This document shows positions 45,358 to 56,950 of a stretch of DNA of 64,000 bases, one piece after another. The notes under the pieces are model-generated. The model did no database searches and had not been told where the DNA came from. It worked only from the letters and a program-made list of their open reading frames with translations. Within the stretch, counting starts at the first letter, position 1, and each line of letters starts with the position of its first letter. A program made the translations under genes and the position numbers. Origin of the DNA: Geosiphon pyriformis (taxonomy: Eukaryota > Glomeromycota > Glomeromycetes > Archaeosporales > Geosiphonaceae). Where the stretch lies: positions 1,356 through 65,355 of the forward strand of contig JAAOMT010000480.1 in assembly GCA_016748015.1 (NCBI GenBank). The letters are read 5' to 3'.

Positions 45358-46641
45358 AGTTCAAATTTGGGTCTTTGAGATTATTAATTCTTTCTAACTG
45401 CTTGGGCTAAGAGCTCTAATAGCTGGGCAAGATTGGCTGTAAGTTTATCTATTAATTGTTTATTAAAATATAAAGTCTGGACAGCAAAAGAAGTAGCAAC
45501 TATTTAAGAAGCAGAAGCCATAACAGAAACAGAAACAAAAACTAAAAGTGTAAATTTTAAGTGCATTCTTTGGTTGTTTTTAATTTATTGGACAAATTCA
45601 ATAGTAATATTCATTATAAAATTGTCTTTTAAAGCCAAAAGAAACCAAAGAGCATATAAAAAATTAGTTCTTAATCTTTTTGTAAAGGAGTAAATTTTCT
45701 GCTCTTTTGTCTAGTTTCTTCTAGAGTTTACTTGTTTGATTAATTTTCTAATGGCTTTGGCATATTTAATCACAATTTCACCAGAACTTTGGGTTTTTTT
45801 TTTAATTCTATACACTATTTAGATATTAAGATAGAAGTTCTAAATTTTGTTTCAAACCAGGTAATAAAAGAGGTGTTGTTTTTTTCAGTATTTGCTAGTG
45901 TCTATCTAATAATTTTTTGCTGAGCATTGGCATTGGTTTTTTGTAAAAACCAAGTAGCAAAAGAGTTTTAAAGGTAGCCACCAATGATTTAGAACTTGTA
46001 TTCATTATCATATTGATTGGCTGTAGCAGCTTTTTTAAAGTCATTCAACTATTTAATTAAATTTTGTATATTGCCTTTGAATAATAATAATAGGGTGTTG
46101 TTTCTTCACTTTAGAGTAGTTTGTATACCCTAAAAAGCAGCCAGAATATTTTGTTGTATAGGGTCATTAGCTATTGGTTCAAGAGTAGCTGTTTGTGTAG
46201 AGTGTTCTGATTTACTTGAAAAAAGATTAAAAACAGAGGTGGTTTGATAACTTTTTTTTTCTGTTTCAAAAAAAGTTTTAGCTAATTGGTGAACAGTAAT
46301 CCAGATGTGAATTTGGTAATTCAGATATTCGAAATCAAGAGACTGTTGTTTAAAGATTGTGGAATATAAAAGCTAATTAATGCTGTTGTTTTTTTCTTCA
46401 AAGTTGTTTTCAAGATAAACTTGGTCAAAGTAATAAGTTGTATAGACTGTGTAAATTTCAGCTGAATGCTCATTTAAAAACCAGTTCCAAAAGTCTTAGA
46501 ATTGTCTACTAAATTGTTTTTCAATAGGGAACAAATTAAGCAGAAGGGCAAAAAATTAAGTTCAATAAAGTTTAGATCATTTTTGTTGTGTGCTTTAAAG
46601 TATTCTTTTGTTTATTATGACAGATATAAATAATCACCCAT
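45358..46641 (-). pseudogene. Copy C gag, 5' and middle part
   Basis: ATG at 46641-46639, then the family gag with stops in most 50-codon stretches, down to the insertion point of copy A at 45358; the C-terminus is at 37560-37676. A near-consensus primer-binding site lies at about 46665-46688, next to the 5' LTR. Confidence 0.87.
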
Positions 46642-46693
46642 ACAATAGAAAACAAAGTAGATTTTAACAACTTTACAGAAAGCACCACTTTTA

Positions 46694-47371
46694 TGTTATG
46701 GATTGGAGTAACAAGCTAATAGATAACAAAAAAGAACAGAATTGTAAGGTGATGGAAATAATCAAAGAAAAAATTACAATAAAGAAGTGAATTGAATAAA
46801 TAAAGATTTAATGTGTATAATTAGTTTCATAAAAATCACAGTTGTAAATCTTTTTTGGAAATCTGAAAATAGAAAAATAGTCCATAATTATCAACAAGAT
46901 AATACTACTGCTATTATTTTATGTCTTAATTTAACAATTTATAGAATCAATAACAGATATTATTGTGCTTTTTAATCATTTCTTTATTTAATGAATTACA
47001 AGAACAAGCAGTTGCTTTTCAGACTAATTTTAACAATACAAATCAAGAAAGAGAAAAGATAAGATATGTAAATGCCAACAAGTAATTTTTTATCCCAAAA
47101 TGTTTAGATACTTGAAGATAAAAAAAAAGGAATAAATAATATGAAAAGAAGTAATTAATAGTGGGTTTTATTTTATTACTTTAATCATGTCTTTCTATAA
47201 TTAAGAAACTTATTGCTTATATAGCTATTAAAAGTGATCAACAACCAAGTCAACAGTTAGGTTATTAATCAGATCAATGATTACTATCTAAAAATAGAGT
47301 GGCTAATTATATAATATTAGTGGCTAATACATGTAATAAACCAATAAAAAATATGAGTTTTAACTATAACA
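46694..47371 (-). repeat. Copy C, 5' LTR (678 bp)
   Basis: Begins TGTTATGGATTGGAGTAAC and ends CTATAACA. Shares with the C 3' LTR the 'caagcagttgcttttcag' block near 47005. ATAT follows at 47372. Confidence 0.92.
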
Positions 47372-48016
47372 ATATGGTAATGATAATTCTAAATTTTTGA
47401 CTTAATTCTGTCAATATTCTGTTTACAAAATAAGTTTTTTGGTCTAATAATAATTTTTTTAGACATTTATGTTGACAAATTAAATCTTGGTGAATAAATT
47501 TGGCTATGAATTTTACATCTACTTTTTGAATTGCTTTTGCTTTTGGCCATTTTGTAAGATAGTTTATGACTACTACTATATATTAATTGTCTCTGCTGGT
47601 TATTATTAATAGTCTAACTAAGTCAATTCCAATTTGATCAAATAGTTGTTTTACTTTAATTGGTCTTAATGGTTTGCTGAATCTTGTTTCTTTTTTTCTT
47701 TAACAAGTATCACAATTTTGAAAATATTAGATAATGTTTAGATATATAAACAGCCAATAATATCTTTTTTTGGTTTTTTCTATGGTTGTTTTTTTATAAA
47801 AATATCTTGCTGTCAGGTCTAAATATATGTTGAACAGTATTGTTTCTTTTTCTGGTTTTGTAATTACTTTAAGTGACTGATCTGGATCTTTTCTGTTTTT
47901 CTGATATAGTATATTTTAATAAGTGATAAAGTATTTTGATTATTGTTTTATGTTGTTTTGTTTTTTTTGAAATAATTTCTTAATATAATATTAGAGTTGT
48001 TGATATTTTTGTATGT
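47372..48016 (-). pseudogene. Element D integrase N-terminal part
   Basis: Between copies C and E. The minus strand from 48016 reads the integrase lead-in, then the zinc finger near 47700-47830 (Cys pair near 47700) and the start of the core near 47560-47640 with stops. It aligns with X2 at 25330-25990. It joins at the left to 32116 and at the right to 54757 once C and E are removed. Confidence 0.8.
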
Positions 48017-48866
48017 TGTTACAGGTGATTATTTGGGGTCTCAAATCAAATAACAAATTTGTAACTTGGTACTCAATAGCTAATATAATAATATTGGTCT
48101 CTGAAAGTTTAGGTTGTCTAAAGATTTATGTTGACTGAAGATTTAGGTTAAGTTCTTTGTATAATAGACAAAGATTCAATAGTTGTTTTCAGTAGTCTCC
48201 CAAAATCGCAGTTTTGTCAATTTTTTTCTTGGTTTAGTGGCTGGCAATCCTCTGGTAAGCAATCCATATTTCTTACATGTTTTACTCATTTGCAGGGGTC
48301 TTTTATCAGACAATCTTTGATGTCAATAACTCAGTGCTTTAATCTCTAATCAATTAACCAACAACAAAAAATAACAAAATAAAATAAAATAAAATAAAAG
48401 AAAAAAATAAGCCAAGACAATAAATATTAGTATCCCATCAATAGTCATGATCAAGAGCTATTGTTTCAATATGGTTTAAGTATCAATTACTATTAACATG
48501 AAGTATTAATAGTAGAGAGTGAATTGAAATAACAAATAATTATTTATTGATATTTGTGAATTAGAAGGTTGCTTAGATAAAATCTAAACTAAGAGGTCTG
48601 TTTTTTCTGTTTCTAATATTACTATTATATATACATATTTGAAATTTCTTAATTTCTCTATTCTTCCCACCAAAAATTCTGGAATTCTGAAATTTCTCGA
48701 GAGGAATTCTGAAATTCTAGAATTCTGCAATTTCTTGTATGAGAATTCTGTAATTTCTGAAATCTTATAATTTATTTGAGAGGAATCCTGGAATTCTCTA
48801 TTTTACTATATTTATTTCTAATTGACTAATATATACTACTATGATTCCTATTTTTTATAAGTAACA
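48017..48866 (-). repeat. Copy E, 3' LTR (850 bp)
   Basis: Begins TGTTACAGGTGATTATTTGG and ends AAGTAACA. Holds an (AAAAT)n tract at about 48370-48400 and an array of gaattctg/aatttct half-palindromes at about 48665-48805, longer than in the partner LTR, which explains the 53-bp length difference. The pyrimidine run at 48870-48882 is the polypurine tract on the element strand. Confidence 0.92.
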
Positions 48867-48942
48867 TTAATCTTTTCTTTTTAATATTGAGCTCCATTAA
48901 GATTTCTGAACTCTCCTAATTCTTCTTTTGTTACTCTATTAA

Positions 48943-49560
48943 GTTTTCAGTAATTCACACAAAAACAAATTTTCTCATTTTTTTTCCAAACCAATACAAC
49001 TGGTGAAGACCATGGACTCATTAATAATTAAATTAACCTGTTGTCCAGCATTCTATTAATTTCTTGATAGATGATCTCATAACTGGCTGGTGGTACTTTG
49101 TATGCTCTCTGTTTAATTGGCATTACATCTCCAGTTTTGATTTAATGCTAAATTATGTCAGTTCTACCAAATTTGTTTTCACTGACAAAGATGTCACTGA
49201 AGTTGTTAAGTAATATTTTAAGCTGCATATATTGTAGTGAATTTAGATTTCTCAAGTTTATCTGTTCTAATTGTTCTGATTGGAACAGATAACATTTTTC
49301 TCATTTATATATTGTTTGTGATGTGATATCCACATATCTACACAGTTGTGGAAAGTTTGGAATGGGGTTTGGTGGTTGTTTTTCAACTTTAGTGCTTAAA
49401 TATCTAATGGTGATTTTTTTTGGTATCTTCAGAACATTTCCTGTTGTGTTGTAGATGAGAATTTTGATATGTTTTGGGCTCTTAGCTGGTATGTAAAGAT
49501 TGGTAAGTCCAATCTTTCCTAATTTGCAAATAGTAGTTTTTACTTCAAAAATTTAGGCTT
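48943..49560 (-). pseudogene. Copy E pre-RT linker and RT N-terminus
   Basis: Minus strand, 49560 down: ICKLGKIGLTNLYIPAKSP, NTTGNVLKIPK, FSDIFVSENKFGRTDIIQH, then MPIKQRAYKVPPASYEII (about 49130-49080), SPWSSPVVLVWKKNEKICF (about 49020-48965). This is the usual gypsy RT entry. At about 48942 it ends at a deletion border. Several stops. Confidence 0.87.
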
Positions 49561-49684
49561 GATTCTTTACTTTTCTTTCTATGGCTAATATGTATTGGTT
49601 ATATGGTAGAATGGAAATTGATTGATGGGTGAAGATAATTTCTTTCTTGTCAATAACCTCTTTCTTTGCTATATTAATTAGTAC

Positions 49685-50150
49685 ATTTATTCTACTCGTG
49701 AATTCAAATCCACTAATCTCTTTTACTGTTATTTCTAATTCCTCCCTTTTTTCTACTGACATTAATTGAGCTATTTTAATCAAAAACAAAAATATTGTCT
49801 GTGCTATCTTTTCATTTGGCTCTATGATATAGGCTTTTTCTAAGTTATTTTGTAGTATTGTAATAATATTTTCTACATATCCTGCATCAATTATTTCTCC
49901 TCTGATATTGATTCCTTTTTTTTGCTAAATTACTTTTAGATGCTAATTGAACCATTGTTGTTGCTGGGATTTCCAGTGCTATTTTGAGATTAATACAGAT
50001 ATGCAAATATGGTCCCAATTTGATGGCTTTTTTTTCTGGATATTTCAGATTAAACTCTGCATCAATATTATGTGTGTATTTAGACATAATATTTTTATCA
50101 TTATTACTGAACCATTTAAGTTCTTGTTTTTTAGAGAGATCAGAAAGCAC
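49685..50150 (-). pseudogene. Copy E dUTPase domain
   Basis: The five trimeric dUTPase motifs appear in order on the minus strand: motif 1 as DAEFNL (50063-50046; DAGxDL expected), motif 2 as ASKSNLA (49943-49923; RSSLA expected), motif 3 as RGEIIDAGYVENI (about 49907-49869), motif 4 as EKIAQTIF (about 49815-49790), motif 5 as GFEFTSRIN (about 49718-49690; GFGSTG expected). The enzyme splits dUTP to dUMP and pyrophosphate and keeps uracil out of element cDNA. A homopolymer (A)n shift near 49915 and stops break this copy. A second, worse copy is in element D (56751-56942). It lies between protease and RT. Confidence 0.85.
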
Positions 50151-50199
50151 AATATATTGTTCTGGGTTTGAATTGGAGTCTAAACTGTTGTTATTTTCA

Positions 50200-51020
50200 T
50201 TGCCATTTTAAATAGAGCTAGAACCATTATTTTCATTGTCATTATTGTCAGAGTTTGAATTAGAATTGAATGTTGATTCTGATTCTGATGCACAGTTGCT
50301 GATTGGTTTTTTTTCCTCTGGAATTATGTAGATCATGCATAGTAGTAGATTGTAGATGAAATTACACTCATTACAATACTAGAAGTTACATAGAATCAAA
50401 TAGTAGTCACATAATTGGGTGTTTATTTCTTCTAAATGCTGCTTTTGCTCTTTTTTTGTTGGTGTCAAATTCTGGTAATGCTTGTAGAATTTCTTTGGAC
50501 CTGTCTCAATATCTAAAAATGTGTCTGAATTGGGGATAAGAATGATATCAACTGGTTCTGGAGGATTGTTTTTTATCTTTAGGATCTTACTAAGTAAAGC
50601 ATTTTCTATCTTGGCATTGGCCATTCACCAGATCTTATTTTTGTCATGTGAATAGCCATCCAAGCAAAAGATTGCTCAATGCCATACAGCAATAATAAAT
50701 GTGCCATAACTGATCCAGTTACTTATAAGGATTGTGTACTGGCACAAAATATCACATGTTTCTCCTTGACCAGGAATATTGTTCCATATTTCTTTATTAA
50801 GCAGCTGTTCTCTACAAGTAAAACATGGTTTGTTGTTCTACTTGTCTTGTTATTTTAAATAGCCATACTGTTTTCTATAACATAATTTACAATAATAGTG
50901 AATTTGTGTCCAGTAGTCTTCATTGGGTGCAATCTAAGCTCCTATGGAAGAAAATTTCTTGACACAATCTTGGCATTTGAGTGAAATATATGGCAGTTGC
51001 TTTAGTGGCTCATGTGCATA
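50200..51020 (-). pseudogene. Copy E linker and Cys-rich (possible zinc-binding) segment
   Basis: Between protease and dUTPase the minus strand reads CQDC (50975-50964), CKLC (about 50890-50879), CFTC (50825-50814) and a further CxxxC near 50750, spaced as in a zinc-ribbon-like fold, then an acidic Asn/Ser repeat linker near 50220-50290. 50624-50379 is open for 81 codons. Element D keeps the region with fewer Cys. I cannot name the domain; nucleic-acid binding is a guess. Confidence 0.55.
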
Positions 51021-51099
51021 AAATTTTTCCCAGCCACTAGTTATTTTTTCTGTGATAATGTCTTTTTCTGGTGCATTTTTTTTCTTTTTCTTCCCTTTG

Positions 51100-51753
51100 T
51101 CATCTCAAAAAAATACTGGTGATAACTCATTGTGTTTGGTATTGGTCCAGAAAACTTGGTAGGCTTTTCAGGTAGGTTTTTCTTCTTCTTCATTGAACTT
51201 GATAAGTGGTGCTGTTATGTTGGTGTTGGGTTTAAAATTACCACAAATAGCTGGTACTTGTGTATGTCTATCATTTTGGCTGAGTTGTAATTCTTGGGTG
51301 GTCTAATCGAATACAGCATTTGCTTTAGTTAACCAATCATTACTAATAAGAGCTTGGTATTGAGTGGCTTTTATAATTAAGACTTTGATGGGTATAATAA
51401 TACTGTTGATTTCAAATGAGAAGTCATTAATTTTACTGATTAGGGTTTTGGTTGTGTCATTGGTGGTGATGATCTTAGTACTGGCAGTTTGATTAACTCA
51501 TCAACCTAATTGGTCTATGAATTGTCATATGATAATACTATCTGCTAACCCACTATCAAGAATTAGTTTAATGGACCAATTATCAGCTTTGGTATCAGTG
51601 TATATTGTGGTGATAGGTTTGATATCAAAAATGATTCCACTCAGTAATAGAACTGAAGCAGTTTCTTCAAGTTCAAAAGGAAATATGGTAGCAAGTATTT
51701 TATTCTCAGTACTGGTTGCTGGTAGAATGTTGCTAATAGATGGCTGTTTTTAG
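51100..51753 (-). pseudogene. Copy E aspartic protease region
   Basis: The minus strand reads KLILDSGLADSII with DSG at 51557-51549, the retropepsin active-site motif, followed by a beta-rich stretch (INDFSFEINSIIIPIKVLII) and LISNDWLTKANAVFD near 51330-51375. One TAG and other stops occur. It follows gag directly and would process the polyprotein. Confidence 0.85.
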
Positions 51754-53745
51754 TTAGTTTTCTGGTTGTTGGGTGAGACATTTTCTGGGGTAACCAAAAG
51801 ACTTAAATAGTGTTGGGAATTCGGGTTTTGGATGTATCCAGTTCTCAAACTTTGCTGTCATGATCTCAATAGTTGGTTGGAAGAGCTGAAGATTGGTTGA
51901 TAGACAACTATCACCAATCTCTAGTTTTAGATAACTCTTAATCTGAGATTCTCTGATGTTATTTGAGCTGAGTTTGGTGGTAGGATTGGAATTGCTGGTG
52001 TCTAATAGATTAGTTGTGACTGTGGTAATTAATAGATTATGGGTGTTGTTGGTTGATATATTGGAAATATGTATATTGGTTGTTACATTATTTGGGTATA
52101 ATTTGGTTGATACTGGTCTTAATTTAGGTAATAACTTGGAGTTTAAAATCAGTAATTGGGGTTTTAATATTGATTTTCTGATCATGGGTTATTGCTATAA
52201 ACTTGGCAGCTAGCTCTAATATAATCTTGTTTACCATAATTATAGCAAACATGCATTTCTGATTTCCATAATTGATTGGTTAATAATAATAGATATGGCT
52301 GATTTTGGAAACAATTTGAGTTTTTTGTATTATTACATTGTTGTGGAAATTGATAAATTACCTGATTGTTAGCTAAGTATCCCTCTAATTTCTGATTAAT
52401 TAAATCACTAAACTGCTTTAATTTAGAATTCAAATCAGATAATCCATTCATTATTAAATTTATGGCTTGGGTATGGTTGGCTTCAAGTTCTACTGCTTTA
52501 AAATCTCTGGCATTTGTAACTGCAGCTTGCAGATCTGCTGGATGCAATAGGCATATGTATTGGAAGATACTACTGCACAGACCTCTAATGAACTGGTTTA
52601 AGATTTGTGATGTGATGAAATAATTAGCTTGTATTGTCTGAATTTGGTGCAAATTTCTATGAAAGCATCCTAGGTATATAATGACTGCTTTGGTGTCTCT
52701 CTGTTTGATAGTGGTAAAAGTATTGACCAGTTGGTTAATATTATTATTGTTACTAAAGTATCACAAAAACTCAAGCTTAAATGCATTAAAGTTTTGGAGT
52801 TTGTTAACCAAGCTTTAATACTATGAGTTGGCAGTATTTTGGAGAAAATATAAAATGGCTTGTATGGCTCTGACATTATTCCATCCATTGGCTGCAATGG
52901 CTTTTTTGATATTATTTAGTTACACCTAGTTATTATCCTCTTTGCTGGTGAACTTTTTGATTTTCATTATTGGTACATATGTCATTAGAGCTATGGAGAG
53001 TTGTTGTTGCAATTGTTGTAGTTGCTGAAGTGGCTGTTGTGGTTGTTGAATTGGTTCAGCAATCAATTCAATTGGTGGCTAATTAATCACAATTACTGGA
53101 AATAAGTATTGCTAATTAATGATGTCAAAGTTTGAATTGTCCTGATTTTTCTAAGTTTAAATATTCAGAATTTGATTTTCTAGATTTTCTGAGATCAGGT
53201 TTTGGTAATTAAATTTCTGATCTTCATTTTTTTTTTTCTGATTCTGTCACTTTCCAAAAATTTACGGTTCTGAAATCTGGTTGAAGTGGCAGTAATTGAA
53301 ATCTTGATGAAGTCAGTAATCACAATTTAAATCTTTTAAAATGATTGCTATAGGTTCCTAATAATTCTGTTTTCTTTTGTTTACTTTAAAATGGAAGTTG
53401 AACTAATAATAGTTTCACATTTGAAGTAAATGTGCCTGGTGATTAAATATTAATGGCACTTCTAGGTATATAGTAATATAATGAGTTGGTTGGAGATTCT
53501 ACTCTTGTTTTCTTCCAAGTAAGTGGTTATATTTTTTGAGGTATTACTGCTAGTGTTTATAGTTTTCTTTTGCCTTTGTTTACATAAGTGATTGGATATC
53601 TTTGTTGAGTATGATGTTCAATTTCTCTATTGATTTCAGTAAGAATTGCTATAAAATTATGATTTGCTAGTAGGCTGGTATTTTGAATTAATTCATTGTA
53701 AAAATTTCCTCTTACAAAGTCGGATTCTATTAGTACTCCTAGCAA
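51754..53745 (-). pseudogene. Copy E gag
   Basis: The minus strand from about 53745 carries an N-terminal region, a Gln-rich segment near 53000 and the Retrotransposon-gag-like domain (52897-52390; ADLQAAVTNARDFKAVELEA near 52540). The zinc knuckle at 52247-52206 reads CYNYGKQDYIRASC, where CxxC and H are expected: the second Cys and the His are Tyr, each explained by one G-to-A change on the element strand. After it comes a frame of 143 codons (52185-51754) rich in Asn, Thr and Ser. Stops and shifts are frequent but fewer than in D. Confidence 0.85.
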
Positions 53746-53940
53746 ATATGAGATTCTCTTATTGACATAGAAATTGAAGACTAATTCTGCTAATAGGTGA
53801 TTGTTGGTTAATTCTAAGTGTTAACAGTAGTATTAAAATAAGAATTTGGTGAATCTTAAATGGTTTGTCCTTATTCTTTTTGGTTTTGCCACTTTTGGAT
53901 AGTTGTTGGTTGGTGCTGGTTTTCTGTAGGATTATATCTT

Positions 53941-53953
53941 ACAGGGAGCACCA
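53941..53953 (-). other. Primer-binding site of copy E
   Basis: On the element strand this reads TGGTGCTCCCTGT, two bases inside the 5' LTR and identical over 13 bases with copy A of family 1. In D the same place (60838-60848) reads the site with one change. Confidence 0.75.
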
Positions 53954-53955
53954 AA

Positions 53956-54752
53956 TATTACAGGTAATTATTTGGGGTCTCAAATCAAATTACAAACTCA
54001 TAACTTGGTGCTTAATAGCTGATATAATAATGTTGGTCTCTAAAAGTTTAGGTTGTCTGAGGATTTATGTTGACTAAAAGTTTAAGTTGAGTTCTTTGTA
54101 TAATGGACAGAGATTCAATAGTTGTTTTCAATAGTTTTTTGGAATCACAGTTCTGTCAATTTTTTTTTCAGCTTAATGGCTAGCAATCTTTTAGTAAGCA
54201 ATCTGTATTTCTTATGTGTTTTACCTATTTGCAGAAGTCTTTTACCAAGCAATCTTTAATATTAATAACTTAGTGTTTTAATCTCTAATCAATTAGCCAA
54301 CAACAAGAAATAACAAAATAAAATAAAATAAAATAAAAAAAAGAAATAAGTCAAGACAATAAATATTAATATCCTGTTAATAGCCGTGATCAAAAGCTAT
54401 TGTTCTAGTATGATTTAAGTATCAGTTACTATCAACATAAAGTATTAATAGTAAAGAGTGAATTGAGATAACAAATAATTATTTATTAATATTTGTGAAT
54501 TAGAAGGTTGCTTAGATAAAATCTAAATTAAGAGATCTGTTTCTTCTGCTTCTAATACTACTGATATATATATTTATTTGAGATTCCTCAATTTTTTTAT
54601 TCTTTTTGCCAGAAATCCTGGAATTCTAAAATCCTGTGATTTTTTATATGAGAATTCTATAATTTCTGAAATCTTGGAATTCCCCATTTTACTATGTCTA
54701 CTTCTGATTGACTAATATATACTACTATAATTCCTATCTTTTATGAGTAACA
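53956..54752 (-). repeat. Copy E, 5' LTR (797 bp)
   Basis: Begins TATTACAGGTAATTATTTGG and ends GAGTAACA. (AAAAT)n tract at about 54318-54340. Matches 48017-48866 along its length. Confidence 0.92.
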
Positions 54753-54756
54753 ATGT

Positions 54757-56100
54757 TTATTTTTTGTTATATTTTTGGGTTAAAATGTCTTTAGATTTGT
54801 CTCATTTATAATAAACTATTGACATTTTTATTTTTTTTTCTTTTTTATAATATACTATATAATTAAATGGTAATAGTTCTATTTTTTATTTTGTGTGATA
54901 ATTATCTTCAAATTTTTGCTTCTGAATTGATGTTAATTCCTTGTAATCTGTGTATACATTAAATTTTTGGCTTAAGTATTTTTTTTATTTGATAACAGTC
55001 TAATAGATTGCTAAATATTCCAATCCTAAGGTTTCATAGTTTTTCTTAGCTGGACTTAAACTTTAACTGGCATATGTTATTATATGTTCTTGTCCATTTG
55101 CTCTTTTTTATAACAATATGACTTTCAATGTTTAATCAAATGCATTAGTAGTAATAATGAATAGTTTATTATGATTTGAATAGATCAATATTGGGGCTTA
55201 AATAAGCTTTCTTTTCAAAATGTTAAAAGCTTCTTATTGAGTTTTAGTTTATTTATATTTAATGTTTTTTGCTTAAAGCTGGTAGAATAGTTATGCCAAT
55301 TTGAAAAAGTTTTGGATAAATATTAATAGTATTTAGCAAATTTCAAAAATGCTCTTAATTTTATCAAGTTTGTTAGTACTAAAAAGTTTTTGACTATTTC
55401 AATTTTGTTTGGATCTGTTTTAATGTCATTTTTGCTTATAATATATTTCAAAAACTTGAATTTAGTTTTGTTAAAAAAGCATTTAGTAGTATTCAATTTT
55501 AATTTAACTCTTTTTAATCTTTTAAATATTTGCTAAAGATGGTAGAAATAGTTATTAAATATTTTAAAGAACATATTGATGTTGTCCAAATAGACTATTA
55601 CTAATTTCTATAATAATTTAATATAAACAATTTTCATGAGCCATTAAAAAATGGCTGAAGTATTAGTTAAGTCAAATGACATAATATTGAATTCAAAATT
55701 CTCTTTTTTTGTAGTGAATACTATTTTTTCTTTATTGGTTGAATTCATGACTACTTACCAGTAACTACTATCTAAATTCAATGTTGAAAACCATTTCTTC
55801 TCTCCAAAAGTATTGAATAACTTCTGAATTCATAGAATTGAATAGTTGTCTTCATAAATAATATTGTTAAGTTTTTTGTAATCTACACAAAAGTAGATTT
55901 TTCTATTCTTCTTATAGATAAGTATTACTAATAATAACCATGGGCTTATTGATGATTAAATTAACCTGTTATTTAATATTCTGTTGATTTTTTGTTGGAT
56001 AATCTTATGGCTAGCAGATGATATTTGGTATGCTCTTTATTTAATTAGCATTAAATCTTTAATTTTGATTTAATGTTAAATAATGTTAGTTTTGTCAAAT
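54757..56100 (-). pseudogene. Element D RT and RNase H
   Basis: Minus strand: RT entry near 56060-55870 (pre-motif and 'KIYFCVDYKK' near 55890), the catalytic box YLDN near 55600-55580 with KCFFNKTKFKFLKY downstream (about 55480-55440), RNase H near 55200-54950, and the linker to integrase up to 54757. YLDD is expected, so the second metal-binding Asp is lost. Stops are frequent. This part is absent from copy E. Confidence 0.82.
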
Positions 56101-56950
56101 TCATTTTTGCTAACAAAGATGTCAGTAAAATTTTTAAGTAAAATTTTAAGTTGTATTTGTTGAAATAGGTCTAAATTTTCCAAGTTTATTTGTTTTAATT
56201 GTTTTAATTGTAACAAATAGCATTCTTTTTATTCATATATGGTTTGCAATATAATGTTCACATATTTGCAAAGCTGTGAAAAGTCTGAAATGGCAGTAAG
56301 TGCTTAATTCTCAACTTTAATACTTAAGTATCTGATAGTAGTTTCACTTAATATCTTTATAAGGTTTTTAATTGTATTGTATATTAGAATTTTGATATGT
56401 TTGTTGTTTTTGGCTGGTATATAGAGATTGATAATAATAATCTCTTCTGATTTACAAATGTTTGTTTTAGCTTTAAAAATTTGGGGTTGGTCTTTTACTT
56501 TTCTTTCTATAACTATTATATATTAATTATATAGTAGAATGGAAATTGATTAATAGGTGAAGATAATTTCTCTCTTATTAATTATTTTTTTTTACTATAT
56601 TAATTGATATATCTATTTTACTTGTAGATTCGAATTTTTTTATCATTTTTACTAAAATTCCTAACTTTTTTTTTGTTTCTACTAACATTAACTAAGCTAT
56701 TTTAATTAAAGACAGAAATATTGTCTGTGTTATCTTTTTATTTGGTTCAATTATGTATTTTTTTCTGAGTTATTTTGTAGTATTGCAATAATATTCCCCA
56801 CATATTCTGCATTAATTATTTTTTTTCTGATATTAATTTTTTTCTTTATTAAATTAAATCTGAAGATTAATTGAACTATTATTATTGTTGAAATTTTCAG
56901 TATTATTTTCAGATCTATACTGATATATAAATGAGATTCCAATTAGATAG
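56101..56950 (-). pseudogene. Element D dUTPase and pre-RT linker
   Basis: 56942 to 56751 is open and reads IDLKIILKI, then the motif 2 region with most residues changed, then KKINIRKKIINAEYVGNII (motif 3, with Gly lost and Asp to Asn). The motif 4 region is near 56700. It is the second instance of the domain seen in copy E, in the same place between protease and RT, which shows the dUTPase belongs to the family and is not a chance frame. Confidence 0.72.

Larger units (their letters stand above)
32117..47371 (-). mobile_element. Family 1 copy C, full insertion (15.3 kb with nested A)
   Basis: LTRs at 32117-32792 and 46694-47371, with target duplication ATAT (32113-32116 and 47372-47375) in the integrase of D. 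Without copy A and its duplication it is about 7.57 kb, close to the 7.68 kb of A, so it is full length. Gene order from the right: gag, protease, spacer, RT, RNase H, integrase, ORF3. All frames are broken. Confidence 0.94.
48017..54752 (-). mobile_element. Family 2 copy E: internally deleted element (6.74 kb)
   Basis: LTRs at 48017-48866 and 53956-54752, target duplication ATGT (48013-48016 and 54753-54756) in element D. Internal order from the right: gag, protease, Cys-rich segment, dUTPase, pre-RT, RT start. Near 48942 the RT N-terminus is joined to the very 3' end of the element ('ctcctaattcttc', polypurine stretch, LTR), so the RT core, RNase H and integrase are deleted. Element D keeps those parts. 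E is less decayed than D. Confidence 0.94.
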
